Origin: JAXLQL01 sp046331625
GTDB taxonomy: Bacteria > Acidobacteriota > Terriglobia > Bryobacterales > Bryobacteraceae
Reading direction: 5' to 3'
Length of the DNA: 64,000 bases
Assembly: GCA_046331625.1 (NCBI GenBank)
Contig: JAXLQL010000012.1
Coordinates: 62,001 to 126,000 of the forward strand
Shown in pieces: positions 33,398-41,747 of the stretch (position 1 is its first letter; every line of letters begins with the position of its first letter). The translations under genes and the position numbers were made by a program. The notes beneath the pieces were generated by a model. The model saw nothing but the letters and a program-made list of their open reading frames with translations, did not search any database and was not told the DNA's origin.

Positions 33398-35880
33398 GTT
33401 TCGACCGCTGGTGGGTGCTCTTCTTTACGCCCATGCCGCTGGTGTGGATGGCGTTGCGTTGGAAGGGGACGGGGCGCAAGGTGGGGCTGGCGTTGAAGGC
33501 GCTGACGCTCGTGGCGATTCTGGTTGCGCTGGCCGAGCCGCACATGGCCGTGTGGGAGACGAAGATCGGCGTGGCCGTGCTCGTCGATTCTTCGGCCAGC
33601 GTTTCGCGCGACGATCTCGACAAGGCATCGAAGTTCGCCGCGAGCATCGAGGGCGCGAAAGGCCGGCACTGGGTCCGCGTGCTTCCCTTCGCGCGCGATC
33701 TGCGCGAGCTCCAGGCGCCGGAAGTGACGGGATCGTTGAAGGTGCAGGCGACTGGCGGTGAAGCGGGTCGTGCAACGGATATCGAGTCCGCTGTGCGCGA
33801 TGCCGTTGGCGCGATTCCTGCGGGGCTGGTGCCGCGCGTGGTGCTGATCTCCGATGGCAAAGAGAACCGTGGTAGCGTGACTCGCGCCGCGTGGCAGGCG
33901 CAGCAGATCGGCGTTCCGATCGATACGTATCCGTTGGCCGGTCGCGCACCCGCCGCTTTGCGGCTCGAGCACGTGGACCTTCCGCCCGTGGTGTTCAGTG
34001 GCGAGCGTTTCGTGATCGAACTGCAGGTCAGCTCGCCGCGCGCGGCGCAGGCAACGGTGGAGCTGATGGCGGAAGGCAAGCCGGTCGGGTCCAGCGAGGT
34101 GAGTTTGCAAGCCGGATCAAACACGCTTCGGCTCAACGCCAATCTCGGCGCTACGGGCGCGCTCGAGGTTTCGGGCAACATTCGCGCGGGCGATCTCGGT
34201 GAGGTCCGGTTTGCACGGGCGGTGACGCTGCGGCGTCCGCGGCTGCTGTATCTCTCGCAGGACCCCGAAGGCTCCGAGATGCACCTCAAGCGTACGCTCG
34301 AAGCCGCGCAGTTCGACATCACGATCACTCGCGAGTTGCCTCGAGTGAGGCTCGAAGATTTCCAAGTGGTGGCGTTCAACAACTGGGACCTCGAGGGACT
34401 TCCGCCCGCATTCAAAGCCGATCTCGAAGGCTTTGTGCAGCAGGGCGGGGGACTGCTGGTGATCGGCGGCGAGAAGATGGTCTACGTCGAGAACAAGCAG
34501 ATCGAGGATGCGATCGACCGCACTTTGCCTGCGAAGCTTGCGCCGCCGCGATCGCCCGAGGGTACGTGCGTGGTGCTGATCGTGGACAAGTCTTCGTCGA
34601 TGGAAGGCAAGAAGATGGAGCTGGCGCGGCTGGCCGCGATCGGCGTGGTGGAGAATCTGCGCGCCATCGATCAAGTGGGCGTGCTGATTTTCGACAACAG
34701 CTTCCAATGGGCCGTGCCGATTCGCAAGGCTGAAGACCGCGTGCTCATCAAACGCCTGGTGGCGGGGATCACGCCCGATGGCGGTACGCAGATCGCGCCG
34801 GCGCTCGCCGAGTCATACCGCAAGATTCTGCCGATCAATGCGACCTTCAAGCACGTGGTGCTGCTGACCGACGGTATTTCCGAAGAAGGCGATAGCATCT
34901 CGCTGGCGAAGGAAGCGGGCAACCAGCGCGTGACGATTTCGACGGTGGGCTTGGGACAAGATGTCAACCGCGCTTATCTCGAGAAGGTGGCGAGCTTCGC
35001 GAAGGGGAAGTCGTATTTCTTGAGCGATCCTTCTGGGCTCGAACAGATCCTGCTGCGCGACGTGATGGAGCACACGGGATCGACGGCGATCGAGAAGCCT
35101 CTCATCCCCTCCGTGATTCGGCAGGCTGAGATTCTCGATGGTGTGGGCATCGCTTCGGCGCCGGCGCTCAAGGGCTACGTGCGCTTCATCAGCAAGCCTT
35201 CAGCGGACACGATCTTGCAGATGGAGCAGAAGGATCCGCTGCTGGTCCGGTGGCAGTATGGACTGGGGCGCTCGGCTGTGTTCACCTCGGATGCGAAGTC
35301 GCGTTGGGCGGCGGACTGGGTGACGTGGAACGGCTACGACAAGTTCTGGGCGAACGTGTTTCGCGATCTGCTTCCGCATTCGCAGCCGGTGGCCGCTTCG
35401 CTCGATTTCGATAGCGCATCGGGGGAGTTGGTGGCGCATTACCAACTCTCGCGGCATGTTCCCGAGCCGGAGAAGTTGCCGGATGTGTTCGCAATTGGTC
35501 CCGGTGGATTTCGGCATGCGATGGCGTTGAAGAAGGTGGCGCCGGGATCGTATCGCGGCGTTGTGAAGATCGGCGATGCGCGCGGGTTGTTCCGGGTGCG
35601 TCCGCTCGAAGAGTCGCGTGCGTTTCCGGAGGTTGGGTACTATCGGCCGGAAGAGGAATTGACGGATACGGGGTCGAACCCGGAATTGTTGAAGCAGGTG
35701 GCGAGTTTTACGGGTGGCCGCTTTCAGCCGGCGGCGGGGCAGGTGTTCGATACGGGTGGTCGGGCGATACCGTCGACGATGAGTTTGTGGCCGGGGTTGT
35801 TGGCGGCGGCGGTGCTGCTCAATATCGCGGAGTTGGTGAACCGGAAGTGGAAGGGGATCCGGGAACTGTTGGGGTGGTGA
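33394..35880 (+). CDS. Membrane protein with two von Willebrand A domains and a glutamine amidotransferase-like domain
   Basis: An 828-residue protein. Two N-terminal spans are followed by a first von Willebrand domain (VLVDSSASVSRDD, intact DxSxS), a beta domain, a class I glutamine amidotransferase-like fold (GFVQQGGGLLVIGGEKMVY in part, without a clear nucleophile Cys), then a second von Willebrand domain (LIVDKSSSMEGKK, intact). A C-terminal span at about 800-818 anchors it. It overlaps the BatA-type gene (ATGA). The three-gene order DUF58-BatA-double VWA is common in Acidobacteria and Planctomycetes; the role is probably assembly or stress related, but unproven. Confidence 0.82.
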   Translation: MSFDRWWVLFFTPMPLVWMALRWKGTGRKVGLALKALTLVAILVALAEPHMAVWETKIGVAVLVDSSASVSRDDLDKASKFAASIEGAKGRHWVRVLPFARDLRELQAPEVTGSLKVQATGGEAGRATDIESAVRDAVGAIPAGLVPRVVLISDGKENRGSVTRAAWQAQQIGVPIDTYPLAGRAPAALRLEHVDLPPVVFSGERFVIELQVSSPRAAQATVELMAEGKPVGSSEVSLQAGSNTLRLNANLGATGALEVSGNIRAGDLGEVRFARAVTLRRPRLLYLSQDPEGSEMHLKRTLEAAQFDITITRELPRVRLEDFQVVAFNNWDLEGLPPAFKADLEGFVQQGGGLLVIGGEKMVYVENKQIEDAIDRTLPAKLAPPRSPEGTCVVLIVDKSSSMEGKKMELARLAAIGVVENLRAIDQVGVLIFDNSFQWAVPIRKAEDRVLIKRLVAGITPDGGTQIAPALAESYRKILPINATFKHVVLLTDGISEEGDSISLAKEAGNQRVTISTVGLGQDVNRAYLEKVASFAKGKSYFLSDPSGLEQILLRDVMEHTGSTAIEKPLIPSVIRQAEILDGVGIASAPALKGYVRFISKPSADTILQMEQKDPLLVRWQYGLGRSAVFTSDAKSRWAADWVTWNGYDKFWANVFRDLLPHSQPVAASLDFDSASGELVAHYQLSRHVPEPEKLPDVFAIGPGGFRHAMALKKVAPGSYRGVVKIGDARGLFRVRPLEESRAFPEVGYYRPEEELTDTGSNPELLKQVASFTGGRFQPAAGQVFDTGGRAIPSTMSLWPGLLAAAVLLNIAELVNRKWKGIRELLGW

Positions 35881-35885
35881 GGCGG

Positions 35886-36194
35886 CTACGCAGCTCGATA
35901 GGGCTGGATTCGTTTCGCGATCTCGGCACCGTGTGCGTCGCGCGCTATCTCAAGGTCGTAGTTTGCTTGTAGGTTGATCCACAATTCGGGCGACGTTCCG
36001 AAGTATCGCGATAGGCGAAGCGCCGTGTCCGCGGTGATGGAGCGTTTGCCGCGTACGATGTCGTTAATGCGGGTTGCTGGCACTCGCAGTTCGAGCGCAA
36101 GGCGATTGGCCGTCAGGCCGAGAGGTGCGAGAAAGTCCTCGCGGAGAGTTTCGCCCGGATGAATGGGCGGGGTTCGATGTCGCAACTTTGGCAT
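35886..36194 (-). CDS. higA: HigA-type antitoxin (orphan)
   Basis: A 102-residue helix-turn-helix antitoxin. HPGETLREDFLAPLGL and RINDIVRGKRSITADTALRLSRYFG, shown in parts, are the diagnostic HigA helices, and the C-terminal SPELWINLQANYDLE is typical. HigA normally neutralises the HigB mRNA interferase encoded just upstream and represses the operon. Here the reading frame continues upstream into a remnant of HigB only 24 codons long. ATG 36194 is the family start; translation could instead begin at 36266 and yield a fusion. A strong dyad operator lies upstream. Confidence 0.88.
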   Translation of the reverse strand: MPKLRHRTPPIHPGETLREDFLAPLGLTANRLALELRVPATRINDIVRGKRSITADTALRLSRYFGTSPELWINLQANYDLEIARDAHGAEIAKRIQPYRAA

Positions 36195-36266
36195 TGCCGT
36201 CAAGACCGGCTGACCTCCCCGATCGAAGACCCTCGTGGTCTCACGATCGCGGAACGACCGGATCAT
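36195..36266 (-). pseudogene. higB: HigB toxin remnant, N-terminus fused in frame to HigA
   Basis: The first 17 codons read MIRSFRDRETTRVFDRG, the characteristic start of HigB toxins, after a GGAGG ribosome binding site. The remaining ~75 residues, including the RNase residues and the usual C-terminal ...VEIVDYH, are gone. The frame then passes through GQPVLTA into HigA. A deletion of most of higB is the simplest reading. Confidence 0.75.
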
Positions 36267-36280
36267 GCCTCCAGTGTACT

Positions 36281-36309
36281 ACCGCGAAGCGTTTAACGCA
36301 AGGCGGTAA
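36281..36309. promoter_or_regulatory. Nested palindromic operator upstream of the higBA remnant
   Basis: GCGTTTAACGC (palindrome with one central base) is flanked at three bases on each side by TACCGC and GCGGTA, giving a symmetric 29-base dyad. It lies 15 bases upstream of the HigB-remnant start and its GGAGG. This is the usual place for autorepression by an HigA antitoxin; the glnS stop codon is only five bases beyond. Confidence 0.65.
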
Positions 36310-36314
36310 ATCGA

Positions 36315-37994
36315 CTAGGCCCCTGGCTTCGCCTTCTGCTCGATCTTCGCCCAAGTATCCTTCAACTGGACCGTTCGATTGAACACCGGCTTCTCCGCCG
36401 TCGAATTCTTGTCGACACAGAAGTAGCCGACGCGCTCGAACTGATACCTCGTCCCCGCAGCCGCACCGCGAACGCTCGGTTCCACGAACACGCGCTTGGC
36501 CACCAGCGACTCGGGATTCAGATCATCCTCTTCACCCGAGCCCTCCTTGAACAACTGATCGTAGAGCCGCGCCTCGCACTCCACCGCGTGCTTCGCCGAA
36601 ACCCAGTGCATGGTCGACTTCACCTTGCGCCCATCCGGCGCATTGCCGCCGCGCGTGGCCGGATCGTAGGTGCAGTGGACCTCGGTCACTTCGCCGGTCA
36701 CCGGATCCTTTACTACGCCGGTACACGTGACGAAGTAGGCATAGCGCAGCCGCACTTCGCGACCCGGAGACAGCCGGTAGTACTGCTTCGGAGGATCTTC
36801 GCGGAAGTCGTCACGCTCGATGTAGAGCACCTTCGAGAAGGGCACTTTGCGCGTGCCGGCGGAATCGTCCTCGGGGTTGTTGACCGCGTCCATCTCTTCC
36901 ACGAGGTCATCCGGATAGTTGTCGATTACCACTTTCACCGGATCGAGCACGCCCATCACGCGCAGGGCGCGCTTGTTGAGATCCTCACGAACGTAGTGCT
37001 CGAGCAGCGAGTACTCGATGATGCCGTTGGTTTTCGACACACCGATGCGCGCGCAGAAGGCGCGAAGAGCCTCCGGCGAATATCCACGGCGGCGAATGCC
37101 GGCGAGCGTAGGCATCCGCGGATCGTCCCAACCAGAGACGAGCCCGCGCTGCACCAGCGCGAGCAGCTTGCGCTTGCTGAGCACGATGCCGGTGAGGTTC
37201 AGACGATCGAACTCGATCTGCTGCGGATGATGGATGCCGAGATTCTCGACGTACCAGTCATAGAGCGGGCGATGGTCCTCGAACTCGAGCGTGCAAATGG
37301 AGTGCGTGATGCCTTCGATGGAATCGCTCTCGCCGTGCGCGAAATCGTACATCGGATAGATGCACCACTTGTTGCCGGTGCGGTGATGCTCCGCGCGGAG
37401 AATGCGGTACATCACGGGGTCGCGCATGTTGAAGTTGGGCGACGCCATGTCGATCTTGGTGCGCAGCGTGCGCGAGCCGTCAGGGAACTCGCCGGCGCGC
37501 ATGCGGCGGAACAAGTCGAGGTTCTCTTCGACTGACCGATCGCGGTAGGGACTCCCCTTGCCCGGTTCGGTGGGCGTGCCGCGGTATTCGCGGACTTGGT
37601 CCGGCGTCAGATCGCAGACGTAGGCTTTGCCTTTTTGGATGAGGTCCTCGGCCCACAGGTACAACTGGTCGAAGTAATCGGATGCGTAGAAGAGGCGGTC
37701 TTCCCAATCGAAGCCGAGCCAGCGCACGTCTTCGATGATCGAGTCGACGTACTCGGTCTCTTCCTTCGAGGGATTGGTGTCGTCGAATCGCAGATTGCAC
37801 TTGCCGCCGAACTCGCGCGCGAGTCCGAAATTGAGGCAGATCGACTTGGCGTGGCCGATGTGGAGATAGCCGTTGGGCTCGGGGGGAAAGCGCGTGTGGA
37901 CACGACCGCCGAAGCGCCCGCTTTCGTTGTCTTGGATGATGAGATCGCGAATGAAATTGGAGGGCGCAGCCTCCACGGGACCGCCGGTGGACAT
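36315..37994 (-). CDS. glnS: Glutaminyl-tRNA synthetase
   Basis: GlnRS charges tRNA-Gln with glutamine in the cytoplasm. The 559-residue product has the class I HIGH box in PPEPNGYLHIGHAKS, the KMSKS-like VLSKRKLLALV, and the family N-terminus NFIRDLIIQDNESGRF. It is full length for the E. coli type, with the anticodon-binding beta-barrels in the C-terminal third. Presence of GlnS indicates a direct charging route in addition to, or in place of, GatCAB. ATG 37994; divergent from the aldolase gene, 73 bases away. Confidence 0.97.
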   Translation of the reverse strand: MSTGGPVEAAPSNFIRDLIIQDNESGRFGGRVHTRFPPEPNGYLHIGHAKSICLNFGLAREFGGKCNLRFDDTNPSKEETEYVDSIIEDVRWLGFDWEDRLFYASDYFDQLYLWAEDLIQKGKAYVCDLTPDQVREYRGTPTEPGKGSPYRDRSVEENLDLFRRMRAGEFPDGSRTLRTKIDMASPNFNMRDPVMYRILRAEHHRTGNKWCIYPMYDFAHGESDSIEGITHSICTLEFEDHRPLYDWYVENLGIHHPQQIEFDRLNLTGIVLSKRKLLALVQRGLVSGWDDPRMPTLAGIRRRGYSPEALRAFCARIGVSKTNGIIEYSLLEHYVREDLNKRALRVMGVLDPVKVVIDNYPDDLVEEMDAVNNPEDDSAGTRKVPFSKVLYIERDDFREDPPKQYYRLSPGREVRLRYAYFVTCTGVVKDPVTGEVTEVHCTYDPATRGGNAPDGRKVKSTMHWVSAKHAVECEARLYDQLFKEGSGEEDDLNPESLVAKRVFVEPSVRGAAAGTRYQFERVGYFCVDKNSTAEKPVFNRTVQLKDTWAKIEQKAKPGA

Positions 37995-38067
37995 GAGTTC
38001 TCCAGTATAGCGAGGGGGCTTGGTAACATAACGGATTCGTGTCTATTCGCCCAAAAGGAGAAACGGA

Positions 38068-38913
38068 ATGAGCAACGCAACCCTGAGCGGGGCCGAGTTC
38101 AAACAACAACTGCGCGAGGGGAACCCGAAGCTGGGTCTCTTCGTCAACTCACACAGCCCCACGGTGGCCGAGCAACTGGCGCACTCGGGTTATGACTGGC
38201 TGCTGGTGGATACGCAGCACGGTCCGATGAGCTTCGAGCATCTGTCGACGATGCTCGCGGCGGTTGGCAGCGGCGGCGCCAAGAGCATGGTCCGAGTGGC
38301 GGGATACCACGATCGGGGCGGGATTCAGCAGGCGCTCGATCTCGGCTCCGATGGCGTGCTGGTGCCGTACATCAACAACGCGGCCGAGGCTCGCGAGGCG
38401 GTGAGTTGCGCGCGTTACCCCACGGCGGGCACGCGGTCGGTGTATTTCCCCCAGCGAGCCACCAACAAGGCGGGGCTGCTCGGGTACGTGGGCAACGCGA
38501 ACAAGAACAACATTGTCGCGTTGCAGGTGGAGACCGCGTCGTGTATCGAGCACATCGATGAGATTGCGGCGGTGCCGGGTGTGGACATTCTGTTCCTGGG
38601 GCAGAATGACCTTTGCATGTCGATGGGGCTATTCGAGAAGTACGAGTTCCCGCACATGTACACGTCGCCGGAACTGGGCGCGGCCACGGACAAGCTGATC
38701 GCGGCGGCGCGGCGGAACAACATCATTCTCGGGCTGTTCCTGTTCGGGACGGCGCGGGTGGGGGAGTTCCTCGACAAGGGATTCACGTTCATCAGCATCG
38801 GCAACGATCTGCATCACGTGTTGACGCAGTCTGGCGCCTATATGAAGGATCTGAAGGGTATCGCGGAAGCCAAGGGGAAGAACTGGTCGCCGCGGGCGTC
38901 GGCGCTGATCTAG
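38068..38913 (+). CDS. HpcH/HpaI family aldolase
   Basis: A 281-residue class II pyruvate aldolase-like enzyme. Family segments are YDWLLVDTQHGPMSFE (His near residue 50), GVLVPYINNAAEAREA, and VALQVETASCIEHIDEI with the metal-binding Glu, followed by FLGQNDLCMSMG with the metal-binding Asp. These enzymes cleave or form 2-keto-3-deoxy acids, giving pyruvate and an aldehyde; substrate unknown. A strong AAAAGGAG lies upstream of ATG 38068. No signal peptide, so cytoplasmic. Confidence 0.88.
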   Translation: MSNATLSGAEFKQQLREGNPKLGLFVNSHSPTVAEQLAHSGYDWLLVDTQHGPMSFEHLSTMLAAVGSGGAKSMVRVAGYHDRGGIQQALDLGSDGVLVPYINNAAEAREAVSCARYPTAGTRSVYFPQRATNKAGLLGYVGNANKNNIVALQVETASCIEHIDEIAAVPGVDILFLGQNDLCMSMGLFEKYEFPHMYTSPELGAATDKLIAAARRNNIILGLFLFGTARVGEFLDKGFTFISIGNDLHHVLTQSGAYMKDLKGIAEAKGKNWSPRASALI

Positions 38914-38966
38914 ACGACAGGGCGTTTTGGCACGGGGCGTGCTTGAACCTGGATGGGAGGTGCGAC

Positions 38967-39653
38967 ATGCTCATTCCCGTCCAGGTGACGTTTCGTGCCA
39001 TGGACTCGACGGCGGATCTCGACGAGTACGTGAAGCGTGAGGCGGCGAAACTCGAGCGCTACTATTCGCGGATTACGAGTTGCCGCGTCATTGTCGAAGG
39101 GCCCCCGAGGCCCGAGGCGAAGAATCCGTACCATGTGCGGATCGCGATCGGGCTCCCGGGCGGCGAACTGGTGGTGCGGCATGAGCCGAATCTGCACACG
39201 GCGCTGGAAGACATGCGGCGGGCGAAGTCGGCGAAGCGGTTCGAGGCGCCGAAGACGAAGCGAGATGCGCGGCGGGCCGTTCATGAGGCCTTCGTCGAGA
39301 TGCGCAGGCAGCTCGAAGACTACGCGCGCAAGCAGCGCCAAGACGTGAAGGCTCGCAGTGAACCGTTGGTCTATGGCCGCATCGCGAAGCTGTTCCCTGA
39401 GAGCGACTACGGCTTCATCGAAGCGCCCGACGCGCGCGAGGTCTACTTCCACCGTGACAGCGTGATCGATGGGCACTTTGACCGGCTGACCGTGGGGGCC
39501 GGCGTGGGATTCGCCGAAGAGATGGGCGCGAAGGGGCCGCAGGCGACGACGGTGAGGCTGCGGCACCCGAAGCGCAAGAGCCACGCGCCGCCGTCGGTGG
39601 TGTGGCCGCGGACGGGCCGCAAGGCCCCGAAGGCAGATAGCGTGATGCTGTAG
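38967..39653 (+). CDS. HPF/RaiA-like ribosome-associated domain fused to a cold-shock domain
   Basis: A 228-residue protein. Residues ~1-100 resemble ribosome hibernation factors (PVQVTFRAMDSTADLDEYV start, LERYYSRITSCRV, LHTALEDM), and residues ~135-195 form a cold-shock-like RNA-binding barrel with YGRIAKLFPESDYGFIEA and VYFHRDSV. It probably binds ribosomes or RNA under stress. ATG 38967 has GGGAGG upstream; the longer frame from 38613 lies inside the aldolase gene. The basic C-terminus (KRKSHAPPS...RKAPKADSVML) is the part copied repeatedly in the DNA downstream. Confidence 0.82.
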   Translation: MLIPVQVTFRAMDSTADLDEYVKREAAKLERYYSRITSCRVIVEGPPRPEAKNPYHVRIAIGLPGGELVVRHEPNLHTALEDMRRAKSAKRFEAPKTKRDARRAVHEAFVEMRRQLEDYARKQRQDVKARSEPLVYGRIAKLFPESDYGFIEAPDAREVYFHRDSVIDGHFDRLTVGAGVGFAEEMGAKGPQATTVRLRHPKRKSHAPPSVVWPRTGRKAPKADSVML

Positions 39654-40250
39654 CTTCGGCTCGGTTTGGGCGGGCGGCGTCGTGCTGGCATCGAGACCGC
39701 TCGGCTTCGACCGCAGGCGCCGACGGTGAGGCTGCGGCACCCGAAGGGCAAGAGTCACGCGCCGACATCGGTGGTGCGGTCGCAGGCGGGTCGCTAGGCT
39801 CCGAAGGCCGATAGCGTGATGCTGTAGCTTCGGCTCGGTGTGGGCGGCGCGGTGCTGGCATCGAGACCGCTCGGCTTCGACCGCAGGCGCCGACGGTGAG
39901 GCTGCGGTACCCGAAGGGCAAGAGTCACGCGCCGACATCGGTGGTGCGGTCGCAGGCGGGTCGGAGAGCTCCGAGGGCGCGTGGTGATGGCATCGAGACC
40001 GGCTGGCCGTGGGGGCGGACGTGGGCTTCGCCGAAGGCGGCGAGCGCGAACGGACGGCAGGTCCCACCGATCGCGGCGCGTGACTCTTGCGCTTCGGGCA
40101 CCGCAAAGGCGCGTGATGCTGTATCGAGACCGGCTGGCCGTGGGTGAGACTTGTACTTCGCCGAAGTGGTGGGCGCGAAGGGACCGCAGGCGTCGACGGC
40201 GAAAGGCTCCGAAGGCGGGTAGAGTGATGCTGTAGGCTCGGTGCCTGAAG
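39654..40250 (+). repeat. Tandem degenerate copies of the HPF-cold-shock gene 3' end
   Basis: CGACGGTGAGGCTGCGG, in the gene at 39548, recurs at 39721 and 39891 (steps 173 and 170). Linkers carrying GTGCTGGCATCGAGACCGC and TAGCGTGATGCTGTAGCTTC are shared between copies. Further copies at about 40000 and 40126 begin farther upstream in the gene (GACCGGCTGGCCGTGGG). At about 40073-40103 a piece runs in the opposite direction (GACTCTTGCGCTTCGGGCAC is the reverse complement of the tail text). No intact reading frame is kept. Confidence 0.8.
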
Positions 40251-40366
40251 GCGTGGCGCTACCATCGAGACATGGAGCGCGCTTCGGTTCGAGATCTCGA
40301 CGTCAGCAAGCGCCGAAGCAAACCGGCGGCGGAGCTACGGGCTCTGTGTTCCGCTTCGCGGCTTTC

Positions 40367-40391
40367 GCGCGCGAACAAAGCGCGCATTTTT
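40367..40391 (+). terminator. Possible intrinsic terminator beyond the repeat array
   Basis: GCGCGC, seven bases, GCGCGC, then ATTTTT. The stem is short and self-complementary. It could end transcription from the HPF-cold-shock gene about 710 bases upstream. The rest of 40251-40547 holds no gene I can support; a 61-codon frame from 40272 has no recognisable features. Confidence 0.35.
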
Positions 40392-40547
40392 GCGACGATG
40401 GCGAAGGTTTGGTCCAGGGTGCCGCGGGCCGCGGATAGCACGGCGATTGTCGAGTAAGATCGGAACCGGTAGTCGCGAAGTCTACCCAATCCGAGCGGCC
40501 TTTCGGCGGTGATGGTGGTAGGGTCGGCAGCGTGGCTGAAGCTCGCC

Positions 40548-41747
40548 CTACGCGGGAGCCCGGCCGTAGTCGTGGATCTTCATCGTCTCGCCGCCTTTGA
40601 GCGCGCTCTGGTGGGCGACGATGCCGGGGAGCGTGTAGGCGATCGCTTCCCAGATGTTCACTGCGGGGTGGCGGTTTTCGAGCACGGCGCGGACGAACTC
40701 GTTGGTGAGAAACGTGTGCGAGCCGCCGTGTCCGGAATTGACGCGCATCGACTCGGGGAGGCGCTCCAGGTAGCGCTGCTGCTCATGCGCCACGCGATTC
40801 ACGTTGCCCTCGGGATACCCGTTCTCGTCGAGCGATGTCTGGCCGCCTTTGGAGATCTCGAACACGGTGTTCGGCGACCCTTCGGGCCGGGCCATGATGT
40901 AGCTCATGCGGTCGCCATAGAAGAGGCCGCGCTCGGTGCCGCCGGCGGCGAGGTGCCAGAAGACGGATATGCGCGAGGAGTGGCCGCCGCTCGTCTTGAA
41001 CAGGCCCACTGTATTCCAAAAAGGATTGCGGTATTCGTTCGTCTCGAGGATCTCATGCCGATCGCCCCAGCCGTAGGCGGTCACCTCGGTGAGGCGCTCG
41101 CCGGTGACCGGAATCACGATTCCGGTGGAGTGCGTGGGGTAGTGCATCGGGGGGAAGCCGTGACGCCAGGTTGGGAGGCCGCGATCGTCGAACATGAGCG
41201 GCAACAAGCCTTCGTGATGGTACTCGGCTTCGGAGTAGAAGATGGTCCCGAACTTGCCGGACTTGGCCCATTCGCGGCACGTGATGACTTCGGGCCGATA
41301 GTAGCTGGTCTCGGCCATCATGTAGCGCATCCCCGTCTTCTTCACGGTGTCGAGAATGCCGGCGAGTTCCTCTTCCGACATCGCGGCAGGCACGGCGCTA
41401 ATGACGTGCTTACCGGCTTTCATGGCGGTGGTCGCCATCCAGGCGTGGAGCGGAGCCGGGGTGAAGATGCCCACGGCATCGAGCGAGGGATGCTTGAGCA
41501 TCGCGCGGAACTCTTTGTACGTGTTGCCGCAGCGGTAGACCTCGGCGAGGCGCTGCAGCCGGTCAGGCCGGATGTCGCAGACGGCGGCGACTGTGCAATC
41601 GGGATGGAGATGCCACTGGAACGACGATCCGAAGCCGCCGCCCACGATGCCAATCTTCAGCTTCGAGCCTTGCTGCATTTTCGATCCTGACTGCGGGCTC
41701 GCCGCTGGCGCCAACGCCGCGGCGGAGAGAACGTCGCGCCGTGTCAT
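40548..41747 (-). CDS. Gfo/Idh/MocA family oxidoreductase
   Basis: A 399-residue NAD(P)-dependent oxidoreductase. The Rossmann motif is KIGIVGGGFGSSF near residue 31, followed by a C-terminal dehydrogenase domain. The usual sugar-dehydrogenase Lys motif (EKP) is replaced by SAVPAAMSEEE, so the catalytic Lys of the classic family is not in place. The N-terminus MTRRDVLSAAALAPAASPQ is a leader with an Arg pair, suggesting Tat export. Substrate is probably a sugar or inositol derivative. The start overlaps the amidohydrolase gene's stop by four bases. Confidence 0.85.
   Translation of the reverse strand: MTRRDVLSAAALAPAASPQSGSKMQQGSKLKIGIVGGGFGSSFQWHLHPDCTVAAVCDIRPDRLQRLAEVYRCGNTYKEFRAMLKHPSLDAVGIFTPAPLHAWMATTAMKAGKHVISAVPAAMSEEELAGILDTVKKTGMRYMMAETSYYRPEVITCREWAKSGKFGTIFYSEAEYHHEGLLPLMFDDRGLPTWRHGFPPMHYPTHSTGIVIPVTGERLTEVTAYGWGDRHEILETNEYRNPFWNTVGLFKTSGGHSSRISVFWHLAAGGTERGLFYGDRMSYIMARPEGSPNTVFEISKGGQTSLDENGYPEGNVNRVAHEQQRYLERLPESMRVNSGHGGSHTFLTNEFVRAVLENRHPAVNIWEAIAYTLPGIVAHQSALKGGETMKIHDYGRAPA

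Noticed and set aside
38910..40265. Long minus-strand frames (up to 451 codons) across the HPF-cold-shock gene and its tail array
   Set aside because: They are antisense to a real gene and to its repeated 3' end; Arg/Ser/Pro/Ala-rich text repeats because the DNA repeats.
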